Below are positions 1-8,894 of a stretch of DNA of 27,184 nucleotides, one piece after another. The DNA is taken from positions 1 to 27,184 of the IMG/VR virus record IMGVR_UViG_3300035670_001064. One strand, given 5' to 3'. The notes under the pieces are model-generated. The model was not told where the DNA came from, made no database searches, and saw only the letters and a list, made by a program, of their open reading frames with translations. The translations under genes and the position numbers were made by a program. This DNA comes from a virus. How positions within the stretch are numbered: position 1 is the stretch's first letter; every line of letters begins with the position of its first letter.

Positions 1-168
1 CAATGGGGATGGTATAATTCAATCTATGCACTCGCTAAAGGAGATGTTACAAAGTTTGATGAAGTTACCAAATTGGGAATACGGAAGTGCCTTACCTACC
101 TTACTTACGAAAGACAAAGAACTGAAATAGAGAATAACGAATTAAAAAGAAAAATGAGACATGGGTAA
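1..168 (+). CDS. C-terminal end of a phage protein, probably virion assembly (partial)
   Basis: An open frame enters from the left edge and ends at TAA, giving 55 residues. It begins QWGWYNSIYALAKGDVTKFD and ends in a charged helix-like tail (ERQRTEIENNELKRK). I recall similar W-W-IY-LA-GD-TK segments at the ends of small Bacteroidota phage proteins next to tail-completion genes, but I cannot assign a function. The stop lies inside the start of the next gene (8-base overlap), so the two are probably translationally coupled and belong to the same morphogenesis operon. The N-terminus is outside the window. Confidence 0.7.
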   Translation, partial: QWGWYNSIYALAKGDVTKFDEVTKLGIRKCLTYLTYERQRTEIENNELKRKMRHG

Positions 169-616
169 TTATTATAATTTACTTGACACTTTAAAAGGAC
201 ACTTTGATAACGACGCGTTCATAAACACGGTTACTGAAGGCAATATATTTGCAGTTGATTTATCTAAACAAACTATTTTTCCTTTAGCTCATATAATTGT
301 AAATAATAGCACGATTGAAAATAATGTAATTCGTTTTAACGTATCTATTTTATGTATGGATATAGTTGATATTTCAAAGAACGAAAACACGAACGTATTT
401 ATCGGAGACAATAACGAACAAGATGTTTTAAATACCATGTTTGCAGTTCAAAATAGGCTTTACGAAAGTTTAAGACGTGGAGACTTATTCAGCGATAATT
501 TTATGGTTGATGGCAACGCAACAGTAGAACCATTTGCTGAAAGGTTTGAAAACTATTTAGCAGGTTGGACAATGACCTTAGATATTTTAGTTCCTAACTC
601 AATGACAATTTGCTAA
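161..616 (+). CDS. putative tail completion / tail terminator-like protein
   Basis: 151 residues. The body (GNIFAVDLSKQTIFPLAHIIVNN, then FNVSILCMDIVDISK, then a C-terminal AGWTMTLDILVPN strand) is an alpha/beta pattern seen in small neck or tail-terminator proteins of flavobacterial phages, which cap the tail tube or join it to the head. This is a family resemblance from memory, not a motif proof. It sits directly before an HK97 gp10-like gene, the usual partner in neck/tail-completion clusters. Its stop TAA shares a base with the ATG of the next gene (TAATG), indicating coupling. Confidence 0.55.
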   Translation: MGNYYNLLDTLKGHFDNDAFINTVTEGNIFAVDLSKQTIFPLAHIIVNNSTIENNVIRFNVSILCMDIVDISKNENTNVFIGDNNEQDVLNTMFAVQNRLYESLRRGDLFSDNFMVDGNATVEPFAERFENYLAGWTMTLDILVPNSMTIC

Positions 617-1131
617 TGAGTGAAGTTCTAAAGGCTTTAGAGAAATTCAGAGATGAGGTTGTTAAGGAAGCAAAAGCCGAACTTAAACGCCAAAATAAAA
701 ACTCGTCCGGTAAATTAGCCGAATCAATACAAGGTGAAGTTAAGGAATTTCCTAACTCAATAGGTATTTACTTTGACATGGAGGATTACGGAAACTTTCA
801 GGATAAAGGTGTTTCAGGTAAGTTTAAAAAATACAATACAGAATACAGCTATAAATCTAAAATGCCGCCTCCAAGTAAATTGGATAAGTGGATAGTTCGT
901 AAAGGAATCGCACCTCGAAATGTAGCAGGTAAATTTCAGTCAAGAAAAGGATTACAATTTGCAATAGCTAAAAGCATATTTAAATACGGAATCAAACCTT
1001 CTTTATTCTTTACTAAGCCATTTGAAAAAGCATTTAAGAAACTTCCTGATGTCTTAATAGATAAATACGGATTAGACGCTGAAACGCTTTTAAATTCAAT
1101 ATTAAATCAAAACTTAAAAAATATAAAATGA
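616..1131 (+). CDS. putative HK97 gp10-like neck/tail completion protein
   Basis: 171 residues from ATG. A TTG six bases upstream could extend it by two residues, but the ATG overlapping the previous stop is the better start. The N-terminal 35 residues form a charged helix (EVLKALEKFRDEVVKEAKAE), followed by SGKLAESI and a beta-rich core. SGxLxxSI after a long helix is typical of gp10-like proteins that sit between connector and tail tube. Bacteroidota versions often carry a PPPSKLDKWIVRKGIAPR insert like the one here. It ends ATGA-coupled to the following gene. Confidence 0.6.
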   Translation: MSEVLKALEKFRDEVVKEAKAELKRQNKNSSGKLAESIQGEVKEFPNSIGIYFDMEDYGNFQDKGVSGKFKKYNTEYSYKSKMPPPSKLDKWIVRKGIAPRNVAGKFQSRKGLQFAIAKSIFKYGIKPSLFFTKPFEKAFKKLPDVLIDKYGLDAETLLNSILNQNLKNIK

Positions 1132-2204
1132 GTATTTTTGCACGTTCACCTTTTATAGTAACAATAGCCGAAAGCGGTCAAGAAGGTTCAAAGGTAGAGT
1201 TAAGAATTTGGAATGGCACGGGTTCAGCTCCAACAGACCCTCAATACACACTTAGCAAATTAATTCCAGCTTCAAACAACGTAAACACGTATTATAATAT
1301 TTCACCTTACATTCGTGAATACCTAAATTTTGATGAACGTCAAACTAACTGGAATAACAATACAACTACTCCAACGGCTCAATGGTGTAACGTACAAGTA
1401 AAACGTTATAAATTAGATACAGGTGTTTACACTTTATTAGACACTACAAGCTACAAAGCATTTGATGGGTTCGGTTATTATGAACAAGGTTATAACCCAA
1501 CTTTAAGCTACGATATTTTACATGATGAAGGGACTTTCTTTTATGCTTATGACGCTAACGAAGACCCAAGCACAAACACGGATTATAGAAGTAACTTTAT
1601 AACTGTAGCTACAACGTCAACAGCAGTAAGCGCAAGGTGGACTAATTTAAGAACTGGAGCTACTCAAATTCAATCAATAAGCAATAGTTCGGTAATTGAT
1701 GTTCGTAAAGTTCATCAATCTTATTATGCAGATGGAAACAAGTTAGAAATATTTTATGTTTTATCAGGTGTTGTTTTATATACTGGTTATTTTGAGCCTT
1801 ATTTAAATTGTAAGTACACCCCGATTGTATGCGACTTTGTAAACAAGTATGGAGGTTGGCAAAGAACGTGGTTTTTTGGTGCTTCAAATGACACGTTAAG
1901 CATTGAAAAGACGGATTATAATTTAATGCAAGGAGCTTTTCCTAACTACGACACTTTAGTAGGACAAAGAAAGTCATTTAACGTAAACGGCAAAAAGACA
2001 ATCAAAGTAAATACTGATTGGGTGCGTGAGGACTTCAAAGAAATTGTAAAGCAGTTAATGTTGAGTGAAAGAATCTTACTTAATTCTTTGCCGGTAAAAC
2101 TAAACACGCAAAACACGGAGTTATTCAAAAGCATAAACACGAAAATGATTAACTACCAAATGGAGTTTGAATTTGCTTACAATGCAATTAACAATGTAAT
2201 ATGA
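1128..2204 (+). CDS. putative tail structural protein (distal tail region)
   Basis: 358 residues, mostly beta-rich with many Asn, Thr and Tyr, starting MSIFARSPFIVTIAESGQEG. There are no enzyme motifs or membrane segments. Proteins of this look, with an N-terminal phrase about small-molecule-like ELRIWNG strands and a preserved partner of 700-800 residues downstream, recur in Bacteroidota phages and are annotated as tail proteins. Position between neck genes and the large hub-like gene supports a tail-tip or distal-tail role. Start and stop overlap both neighbours by four bases, so expression is coupled. Confidence 0.55.
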   Translation: MSIFARSPFIVTIAESGQEGSKVELRIWNGTGSAPTDPQYTLSKLIPASNNVNTYYNISPYIREYLNFDERQTNWNNNTTTPTAQWCNVQVKRYKLDTGVYTLLDTTSYKAFDGFGYYEQGYNPTLSYDILHDEGTFFYAYDANEDPSTNTDYRSNFITVATTSTAVSARWTNLRTGATQIQSISNSSVIDVRKVHQSYYADGNKLEIFYVLSGVVLYTGYFEPYLNCKYTPIVCDFVNKYGGWQRTWFFGASNDTLSIEKTDYNLMQGAFPNYDTLVGQRKSFNVNGKKTIKVNTDWVREDFKEIVKQLMLSERILLNSLPVKLNTQNTELFKSINTKMINYQMEFEFAYNAINNVI

Positions 2205-4525
2205 ATCGAGTAGTAGGAATATTTATAGAGGGTGTTCAATTAGAACTATTCAACGACGAACAAATTAACGTTACTTCAAGCGTTCAAAACATTTCGGATA
2301 TATCAAAAGTATTCACTGACTTTTCGCAAAGCTTTACAGTACCTGCTACGCCTCATAACAACGAGATATTTGAACATTTTTATCAATCGGACGTAAACCC
2401 AACAATAGACCCTAACATAAGGCGTTCAGCATTTATAGAAATAGACCTTACTTTTTTTAGACGTGGTAAAATACAACTGGAAAAAACTAACCTAAAAAAC
2501 GGACAAGTAGAAAGCTACACGATTACTTTTTATGGTGATATACTTGCATTAAAAGATAAGTTCGGAGAGGATAAATTAAAAGACTTAGATTTTAGTAGTT
2601 TAGAATTTGCTTTTGACGGAACTGAAATATACGATAGAATAACTGACACGGCAACAGATTACGATGTTCGATATCCGTTAATTGCTAACACGCGGTTATG
2701 GGAATATCATCACGGGACGCAGGATATAACACAAAACGCACACGCTATTCAATACGATGAACTTTTTCCTGCAATTAAAGTAAGTAAGATATTTGAAGCT
2801 ATTGAGGATAAATACGGAATAACATTTCAAAGTTCTTTTTTTAATGACCAAAGATTTAGAAGGTTATTTTTATGGGGCAAAAACACGAATGCTTATGAAT
2901 GGGTAAGTGAACAATCAGATATTGTAATAGACCAAATTATAGCAACTGTTATTGCAGACCCTGATATTCCTGACCCTTCTTCACTTGAATATGTAAATAT
3001 TTACGAAGATTATATTAATATAAAATACGCACCGATACCAACTCAAACGCATACAGTGTATTTTGAGGTTTTAAATTTATCGGCGGCAGGGACTTTTTAT
3101 ATTGATGTTTTCCAAGATGGTAATTATAACCAAACAATAACTGGAGATACTACTGGCAATTTTGGAAACATATCTTTTCAAAATACTATTGGCTTAGATA
3201 CTAAATTAACATTTAAGTTAAGAGCAACAGCACCTATGAATGTTGATTTAAATATCATTTATCAAATAACAAGCAATCAAGGATTAAGTAACATAGCGCA
3301 AATAAGTACAGTACAAACAGCACTAACAGGAAACGTGAATTTGAATAACGTTGTTCCTGATATGAAAGTTGAGGACTTTTTACGTGGTGTTTTATTAGAT
3401 TTCAATATGACTTGCGTAGGCGTAGAAGAAAACGTTTATCAAGTTTTGCCTTTAGATTTATGGTATAGTCAAGGAGCTATTGTAGATATTACCGAATACA
3501 CGGACTTAGACTCAATAGACATTGAACGCGTTAAGCTATTTAAGAAAATAAACTTTAAATATCAAGAAAGCGAATCGTTTGTAAACAAAAACTATTTTAG
3601 GACTTATAATCAACAATACGGAAGTTTAGAATATAAATTCGATTACGATGGAAGTGAGTATGTAATAGAAAGCCCATTTGAAAATTTGTTATTTGCACGT
3701 TCAACAGATGGAACTGATTATGCTATATTAGGATATGCGCTAAATGAAAATTATCAAGCTTACACCCCGAAGCCTTGTTTGTTTTATTTTTATGGAGCAA
3801 GTGATTCTTTACCGCATGATATAAGATTCTACAACGGAACAACGCATTTAGACATTGATAGTTATGCTTTATTTGGGCAGGATTTAAGTTACCAAAACAC
3901 GAAATATAGCTTAAACTTCGGTGCTGATAATTCAATAATTCATTTAGAAACTATAAACAACGGATTATACGCTACATATTATTTTCCTTACCTAAGTAAT
4001 TTATTTGATTTAAAGCAACGTTTAATTAACGTTAAGACGATACTACCAATTAGCTTATTAACCGAGCTTAGATTGAACGATAGGGTTATTATACGAGACA
4101 AAAGGTATATTATAAACGAAATGAAAAGTAACCTAACAACGGGTGAGGTGAATTTCAGTTTATATTTAGACTTCAGACCTTTAATTGCTCAAGACCCAAT
4201 TAACCCTGACCCTAACGCCCAATGTTTAGACGTTAATATACCTTTTCCAAACGGCGTAGTTAGTGCAACGATTACTTCAAGTACTGTTGGTGTTACAATT
4301 ACTCCAAGTACAATTACAGAAAATCAGTTAGTAGAAGTTTGTATTCCTGCGAATGCTAACACTACAAGCAATATAACAGCCGAAAACACAGACCCAATAG
4401 TTACAGAAACTGGATTAAACCTAATTACTGAAGAAAGCTCGGTACAAGTAATAGAATTAGACGTTACTTATACGTATGCTAATGGCTCAATAGGATATAC
4501 AACAATAATAATAGCTCAAGAATGA
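2201..4525 (+). CDS. large tail protein, putative tail hub/baseplate component
   Basis: 774 residues. The first 150 residues (VQLELFNDEQINVTSSVQ, KVFTDFSQSFTVPATPHN, TFFRRGKIQLEKTNLKNG) match a pattern I know from many Bacteroidota phage tail proteins. The middle (residues about 380-430, VVPDMKVEDFLRGVLLDFN) resembles hub-like parts of baseplate proteins. The last 110 residues look like a separate Thr/Ser/Ile-rich Ig-like domain, perhaps surface-exposed. It may form the tail tip that contacts the host. The function is inferred from family appearance and neighbours. The stop overlaps the start of a small ORF (ATGA). Confidence 0.6.
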   Translation: MNRVVGIFIEGVQLELFNDEQINVTSSVQNISDISKVFTDFSQSFTVPATPHNNEIFEHFYQSDVNPTIDPNIRRSAFIEIDLTFFRRGKIQLEKTNLKNGQVESYTITFYGDILALKDKFGEDKLKDLDFSSLEFAFDGTEIYDRITDTATDYDVRYPLIANTRLWEYHHGTQDITQNAHAIQYDELFPAIKVSKIFEAIEDKYGITFQSSFFNDQRFRRLFLWGKNTNAYEWVSEQSDIVIDQIIATVIADPDIPDPSSLEYVNIYEDYINIKYAPIPTQTHTVYFEVLNLSAAGTFYIDVFQDGNYNQTITGDTTGNFGNISFQNTIGLDTKLTFKLRATAPMNVDLNIIYQITSNQGLSNIAQISTVQTALTGNVNLNNVVPDMKVEDFLRGVLLDFNMTCVGVEENVYQVLPLDLWYSQGAIVDITEYTDLDSIDIERVKLFKKINFKYQESESFVNKNYFRTYNQQYGSLEYKFDYDGSEYVIESPFENLLFARSTDGTDYAILGYALNENYQAYTPKPCLFYFYGASDSLPHDIRFYNGTTHLDIDSYALFGQDLSYQNTKYSLNFGADNSIIHLETINNGLYATYYFPYLSNLFDLKQRLINVKTILPISLLTELRLNDRVIIRDKRYIINEMKSNLTTGEVNFSLYLDFRPLIAQDPINPDPNAQCLDVNIPFPNGVVSATITSSTVGVTITPSTITENQLVEVCIPANANTTSNITAENTDPIVTETGLNLITEESSVQVIELDVTYTYANGSIGYTTIIIAQE

Positions 4526-4680
4526 TATTACAGATATTAGAACTTTTAAAAACCGACGATTTCTTTAATGTAAGTGAGATTGTCGACATAGCTAAAGGAA
4601 AACACGAATACACAGGAAATTTAAAAAAGATTTATAAACAGCAGAAACGAAAGTACAATGGCAGAAAAAAGAACAATTGA
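4522..4680 (+). CDS. small basic protein, 52 residues, unknown
   Basis: ATG overlaps the stop of the hub-like gene (ATGA), and the frame runs 52 codons, ending 23 bases inside the tape measure gene in another frame. The protein starts MILQILELLKTDDFFNVSEI and ends in a lysine-rich tail (KKIYKQQKRKYNGRKKNN). It lies just ahead of the tape measure, where tail assembly chaperones are usually coded, but its size and composition do not match known chaperones and I see no slippery frameshift site. Double overlap with coupled starts is the main support that it is translated. Confidence 0.5.
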   Translation: MILQILELLKTDDFFNVSEIVDIAKGKHEYTGNLKKIYKQQKRKYNGRKKNN

Positions 4681-6577
4681 GTTAGAAGTAGATTTAAAAG
4701 ACAATATAGCTGAAGCAACTGAAAAAACAAAATCTTTAAAAGCGCAACTTCGTGAAATGAAGGCTCAATTAGCCAACATGGATGAAGGCACGGAAGAGTT
4801 TAAAAAATTAACACGCGAAGCTGGTAAATTACAAGATAAAATTGGAGATATATCAACTGGCGTTAAAAATTTTGCAAGTGATACAAGAAGATTAGACGCA
4901 ACTTTACAAGGTATAAACACGGTTACAAATGCATTTGGAGCAGTAGAAGGTTCCATGGCATTAGTTGGTATTGAAAGTGAAGATTTACAAAAGACAATGG
5001 TTAAGCTTCAAGCGGCTATGCTTGTTGTAAATTCTGTAACTGAAATATCAAATGCTTTACAAGCTGAAAGTGCATTAATGCAAACACTTAATTCAGCTGC
5101 AACAAAAGCCGCTTCTATTGCTCAAGGTGCTTATGCTTTAGTAGTTGGAACAACAACAGGAGCATTAAAGGCATTTAGAATAGCATTAGCAACTACGGGT
5201 ATCGGAGCAATTGTAGTTTTATTAGGAATGGCTGCAAGTGCAATGGATTTATTTGGTAATTCAACAGAAGATGCTGAAGCTAAACAAAAAGAACTTGAAA
5301 AACAACTTGAAAAAACAAATTTAGAAATAGAACGTAGTTCAAAATTATATCAAGATTTAGCTCAAACTATTGACACTGTAAGCCAACAAGAATTAATAAA
5401 TGCTAAAAAACGAGGAGCAAGTGAAGAAGAATTAAATAAAATTAAAAAAGAGGGCGTTAAAAGGAGAATAGATTTAGCTCAAGAAGAAGTAGACGAAGCA
5501 CAAAAAAGATATTTAAAATATTCTAAATCAGGAACAACAAAACAATTTGAAGCTGCCGAAAAAACTTGGAAAGAAAAATCTGAAAAATTAACAGCATTAA
5601 AATTACAAATTGAAGATGAAGAAGCAGATAAAATATATAATAAAGTAAAAGAAAATCAACAAAAATTAAATGATTTAAGGAATGCTGATTTAGAAAAAAT
5701 TAGACAATATCAATTAGAAGCTTCCGAAGCAAATGCTGCAAGAAATAGACGAACATTTGAGCAAGAAATATATTTAATTAATCAAAAATATGATGAACAA
5801 GTAAAATTAGCTAAAAAATATAAAAAAGATACTACTCAAATAGAACAAGCGAGAGCAAATGAAATAGCAGATGTAAGAAAAAACAATGCTGATTTAAATG
5901 TTCATTTAGAAACAACGGCTTTAAATAAAATAGCAGTAGCAAGAACTAATCAAACAACTCAATTAGCAGGTGCATTAAATCAACAAGTAGAATTAGAAAG
6001 ACAAGCAGCTGAACAAAAAATTAAAATATTAGAAGCTCAAGCAGTAAGATCGCAAAAAATAGACGAAAATGCTAATTCGTTTAAAGTTAAATCAGTTCAA
6101 CAAGGTTTAGAGATAGTTTCAAATCTTACAGAATTATTTGGAAAAAAATCTCAGAAAAACGCTAAACGTGCTTTTCAAGTTCAAAAGGCTGCTCAAGTTG
6201 CAAGTGCTTTAATAAATACTTACCAAAGTGCTACAGGTGCTTATGCTTCTCAATTCTTACCTGTTCCTGACCCAACGTCCCCAGTTCGAGGTGGTATCGC
6301 TGCAGGTTTAGCAGTTGCCGCTGGTTTAGTAAACGTAGCTAAGATTTCGTCTCAGAAATTTGAAGGCGGTTCTTCAGGCGGCGGTAGTGGTTCATCTGCA
6401 GGTTCAGGTGGTGGTGGTCCACAAATGGCAGCACCTCAATTTAACACAATCGGAACAAGCGGAATCAATCAATTAGCAACGTTACAGCAACAACCTACTA
6501 AGGCGTATGTAGTTAGTGGTGAGGTTACTTCAGCTCAAAGTTTAGATAGAAATAGGTTACAAAACGCAACATTATAA
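4658..6577 (+). CDS. tail tape measure protein
   Basis: 639 residues. The N-terminus is a charged coiled coil (IELEVDLKDNIAEATEKTKS, LREMKAQLANMDEGTEEFKK), typical of tape measure proteins. Residues about 169-200 are a long hydrophobic stretch (IALATTGIGAIVVLLGMAAS), followed by about 220 residues of Lys/Glu/Gln-rich coiled coil. A second hydrophobic region near 550-570 precedes a Gly/Ser-rich linker and a Gln-rich end. Tape measures set tail length; at roughly 1.5 angstrom per residue this would imply a tail near 95 nm, an inference only. The coiled-coil part is noticeably more A-rich than its flanks. Confidence 0.85.
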   Translation: MAEKRTIELEVDLKDNIAEATEKTKSLKAQLREMKAQLANMDEGTEEFKKLTREAGKLQDKIGDISTGVKNFASDTRRLDATLQGINTVTNAFGAVEGSMALVGIESEDLQKTMVKLQAAMLVVNSVTEISNALQAESALMQTLNSAATKAASIAQGAYALVVGTTTGALKAFRIALATTGIGAIVVLLGMAASAMDLFGNSTEDAEAKQKELEKQLEKTNLEIERSSKLYQDLAQTIDTVSQQELINAKKRGASEEELNKIKKEGVKRRIDLAQEEVDEAQKRYLKYSKSGTTKQFEAAEKTWKEKSEKLTALKLQIEDEEADKIYNKVKENQQKLNDLRNADLEKIRQYQLEASEANAARNRRTFEQEIYLINQKYDEQVKLAKKYKKDTTQIEQARANEIADVRKNNADLNVHLETTALNKIAVARTNQTTQLAGALNQQVELERQAAEQKIKILEAQAVRSQKIDENANSFKVKSVQQGLEIVSNLTELFGKKSQKNAKRAFQVQKAAQVASALINTYQSATGAYASQFLPVPDPTSPVRGGIAAGLAVAAGLVNVAKISSQKFEGGSSGGGSGSSAGSGGGGPQMAAPQFNTIGTSGINQLATLQQQPTKAYVVSGEVTSAQSLDRNRLQNATL

Positions 6578-6588
6578 GTTAGATAGTT

Positions 6589-7503
6589 ATGGCAAAGATG
6601 GAAATTATAGAACTGCTTATTGATGAGAATAAAATTGAAAGCGGTATCAATGCGGTTTCAGTTGTTGAAAGCCCAGCAATAGAAGAAAACTTTGTAGCCT
6701 TAAAAAAACACGAAGTAGAACTAAAAGAAGTAGACGGAGAGAAACGTATCTTAATGGGTGCGGCTTTAATTCCTAACAAACAGATTTACCGTAAAAACGG
6801 AGACAAAGAATTTTACATTTATTTTAGTGAGGACACAGTTCGCAAAGCTTCGGAGTTATTTTTAATGAGAGCTAATCAAAACAACGCAACGTTAGAACAC
6901 GAAAAGAAAATGTTAGACGGGATGTCAGTTGTTGAAAGTTGGATTATTGAAGACGAAAAGACGGATAAAAGCCGATTATATAACTTCAATTTACCAAAAG
7001 GAACTTGGATGATTTCAATGAAAGTCAATAACGATGAGATTTGGAATAAGGTAAAAGCAGGTAAAGTAAAAGGATTTTCTATTGAAGGTTATTTTGTAGA
7101 TAAATACGAAATGAGTTTACAAGAAACCGAAGAAGATAGATTGATTAATGCTATTCGTGATTTAATACTAAAAGACGAACAATACAAGTTAGAAACTTAT
7201 AACGACTATCCTCAACAAGCAAGTGAAAATGCTAAGATTGCTTTAAGATATGCTGAAGAAAATGGTTGGGGTGATTGCGGAACTCCAGTAGGAAAAGCAA
7301 GAGCTAACCAATTAGCAAACGGAGAAAATATAAGCGAAGAAACTATTGCACGAATGGCAAGTTTTGCACGTCACAAAGAAAACAGCCAAAAAGAGTTAGG
7401 TGATGGATGCGGTCGTTTAATGTGGTTAGCTTGGGGTGGTGATGAAGGTATTGAATGGGCGCAACGTAAATTAGAACAAATCAGAAATGAAAAAGCAAAC
7501 TAA
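6589..7503 (+). CDS. head maturation serine protease, XkdF-like, with extra C-terminal domain
   Basis: 304 residues. Residues about 1-175 match the XkdF-type phage serine protease, which trims scaffold and capsid during head maturation. Candidate catalytic residues are His104 (ATLEHEK) and Ser164 (VKGFSIEGYF). Residues about 200-304 form a second domain (YPQQASENAKIALRYAEENG, GKARANQLANGE, ISEETIARMASFARHKEN, WLAWGGDEGIEWAQRKLEQI) that I recall fused to or near head proteins in Bacteroidota phages; its role is not known to me. Following genes are scaffold-like and major capsid, as expected for a prohead protease. The last 17 bases overlap a small basic ORF. Confidence 0.8.
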   Translation: MAKMEIIELLIDENKIESGINAVSVVESPAIEENFVALKKHEVELKEVDGEKRILMGAALIPNKQIYRKNGDKEFYIYFSEDTVRKASELFLMRANQNNATLEHEKKMLDGMSVVESWIIEDEKTDKSRLYNFNLPKGTWMISMKVNNDEIWNKVKAGKVKGFSIEGYFVDKYEMSLQETEEDRLINAIRDLILKDEQYKLETYNDYPQQASENAKIALRYAEENGWGDCGTPVGKARANQLANGENISEETIARMASFARHKENSQKELGDGCGRLMWLAWGGDEGIEWAQRKLEQIRNEKAN

Positions 7504-7618
7504 CGTAAACAACTTTCTTAGAAAAACACGAAAGAAAAGACCTAAGCAACATTGTAAAAGGTCATCTAAACTAAAAACGTCTAAGAACTACGTTAAGTTA
7601 AATAGAGGTCAAGGATAA
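7487..7618 (+). CDS. very basic 43-residue protein of the head gene cluster
   Basis: The ATG lies inside the protease gene in another frame. The 43-codon ORF fills what would otherwise be an empty gap. The product has a Lys/Arg-rich body (FLRKTRKKRPKQHCKRSSKL, then SKNYVKLNRGQG) and no acidic residues. Short proteins with an RP-H-K-S-SKNY-K-GQG layout recur in head clusters of Bacteroidota phages as I remember them, usually unannotated because of size. The charge suggests binding to DNA or to an acidic scaffold, but this is inference. Confidence 0.55.
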   Translation: MKKQTNVNNFLRKTRKKRPKQHCKRSSKLKTSKNYVKLNRGQG

Positions 7619-7635
7619 ACTAAAAACAAATAACA

Positions 7636-7836
7636 ATGGCAGAAAGAACATTAAGTAAAGTAAGCCCACGAGGTGGCAAAAGAGGTTGTCTATGTAAAGA
7701 CGGAAAATACCGAAAAGAATGTTGCGATGGAAGTTTAGAAGCGCAAGGAATAGGTAAAACTACAGGTACAGGCACTGACGTAGTAAATATAACCGATAAC
7801 AACGGGGTAAGAACTATCGTTCGTCAAAACGGATAA
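7636..7836 (+). CDS. small cysteine-containing phage protein, unknown
   Basis: 66 residues. The N-terminal half is basic with a compact cysteine cluster (KRGCLCKDGKYRKECCDGSL), so it may bind a metal or form disulfides. The C-terminal half is Gly/Thr-rich with a short NITDNNGVRTIVRQNG beta-like end. The phrase RGCLCKDG...CCDGSL is one I recognise as recurrent in Bacteroidota phages, with no known function. Location between protease and scaffold suggests a minor head component. It has its own A-rich leader (caaataacaATG). Confidence 0.65.
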   Translation: MAERTLSKVSPRGGKRGCLCKDGKYRKECCDGSLEAQGIGKTTGTGTDVVNITDNNGVRTIVRQNG

Positions 7837-7885
7837 AAAGGGAACAAGTATAAATTCAAAAGTTAATAAGTTAAACGTTATAAAA

Positions 7886-8287
7886 ATGAATACAAAAAAA
7901 GCAGTTTACGAAAAGTTGTTTAAAGCTGACAATGTAGAGTTAGCAAAACACGAAGTTAATTTAGCGTTGTTAGATGATTTAGCAATGGCGGTAAAAGGTT
8001 CTCGCGGAGTCGCAGCAAATTATGCAAAATCAAAAGCGTTAATAGAAAAAAATGTAGCAGCAATGAAAAAAGCTGTGGAAGATTTAAAAATAAATAAAGA
8101 CTGGGGGAAAAAAGCATTAGCAAATGCTCAAAAATTTAAGGGACAATTTGACAAATTATCTAAAGAACTCGGAGTTAATTTATCTGGTTCAGAAGCTGAT
8201 AAATTATTATCTGAATATTTTATGTTAGCTGAAGATGGTCAAGGTGCTATTGATGACGCTTTAGCAATTTTAAAAACGCTTAACTAA
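7886..8287 (+). CDS. helical head-cluster protein, unknown
   Basis: 133 residues, almost entirely predicted helix, rich in Ala, Lys, Leu and Asp/Glu (LAKHEVNLALLDDLAMAVKG, YAKSKALIEKNVAAMKKAVE). There is no membrane segment, cysteine or enzyme motif. I do not recognise the family. It lies between the small Cys protein and the scaffold-like gene, six bases before the latter, so a role in head assembly is likely by context. Confidence 0.6.
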   Translation: MNTKKAVYEKLFKADNVELAKHEVNLALLDDLAMAVKGSRGVAANYAKSKALIEKNVAAMKKAVEDLKINKDWGKKALANAQKFKGQFDKLSKELGVNLSGSEADKLLSEYFMLAEDGQGAIDDALAILKTLN

Positions 8288-8293
8288 ACAAAA

Positions 8294-8869
8294 ATGAAAA
8301 ATAGCCTAATAAACCAAATCAAAACTTTGCTCGGAATGGAAGTAAAACTTGAGCAAATTAAATTAATGGATGGAGTAACTATCTTAGAAGCTGATTCATT
8401 CGAAGCAGGTAACGAAGTATTTATCGTAACAGAAGACGAACAAAAAATTCCTTTGCCAGTAGGTGAATATGAATTCGAAGATGGACGTATGTTAATCGTA
8501 GTAGAAGAAGGAATGATCGCTGAAGTTAAAGAAAAAGAAATGGAAGAACCTGAAGCTGAAGTAGAAGTTGAAACCGAGAAAAAGGAAGAAATGGAAACTG
8601 AAAAACAAACTGCTAAGAAAACTATTGAAAGCGTAGTTAAAGAAACTTTCTTTTCTGAAATAGAAAAGCTAAAAGAAGAAAACGAAACTTTAAAAGCTGA
8701 ATTAAGCAAATTAAAAGAGGTTAAAGAAGAAGTAACTCTTTCATCTGATGAAGAAGTTAAACCAATTTCTTTCAACCCTGAAAACGAAAACAAAGTAGAG
8801 ACTGTAAGAATCGCTTCTAAAAGAGAGCGTTCAATTATGGACTCAATCTTAGAAAAATTAAACAAGTAA
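8294..8869 (+). CDS. putative capsid scaffolding protein
   Basis: 191 residues. The first 75 residues form a small beta-rich domain (LMDGVTILEADSFEAGNEVF, then IPLPVGEYEFEDGRMLIVVE). The middle is extremely acidic (EEPEAEVEVETEKKEEMETE), followed by a classic coiled coil (FFSEIEKLKEENETLKAELS). The last 30 residues are basic (VRIASKRERSIMDSILEKLN). An acidic helical rod with a basic end directly upstream of the major capsid gene is the usual form of phage scaffolds, which line the prohead interior and are cut by the protease. The assignment is by architecture and position. Confidence 0.7.
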   Translation: MKNSLINQIKTLLGMEVKLEQIKLMDGVTILEADSFEAGNEVFIVTEDEQKIPLPVGEYEFEDGRMLIVVEEGMIAEVKEKEMEEPEAEVEVETEKKEEMETEKQTAKKTIESVVKETFFSEIEKLKEENETLKAELSKLKEVKEEVTLSSDEEVKPISFNPENENKVETVRIASKRERSIMDSILEKLNK

Positions 8870-8894
8870 TTATTAATATTTAAATAAAAAACAA

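Noticed and set aside
244-251. TATATTTG promoter-like word
   Set aside because: It lies inside a coding region, with no conserved leader or gene start after it; expected by chance in AT-rich DNA.
5280-6080. A-rich stretch as possible frameshift or foreign insert in the tape measure gene
   Set aside because: The frame is continuous and the composition follows from a Lys/Glu/Gln coiled coil.
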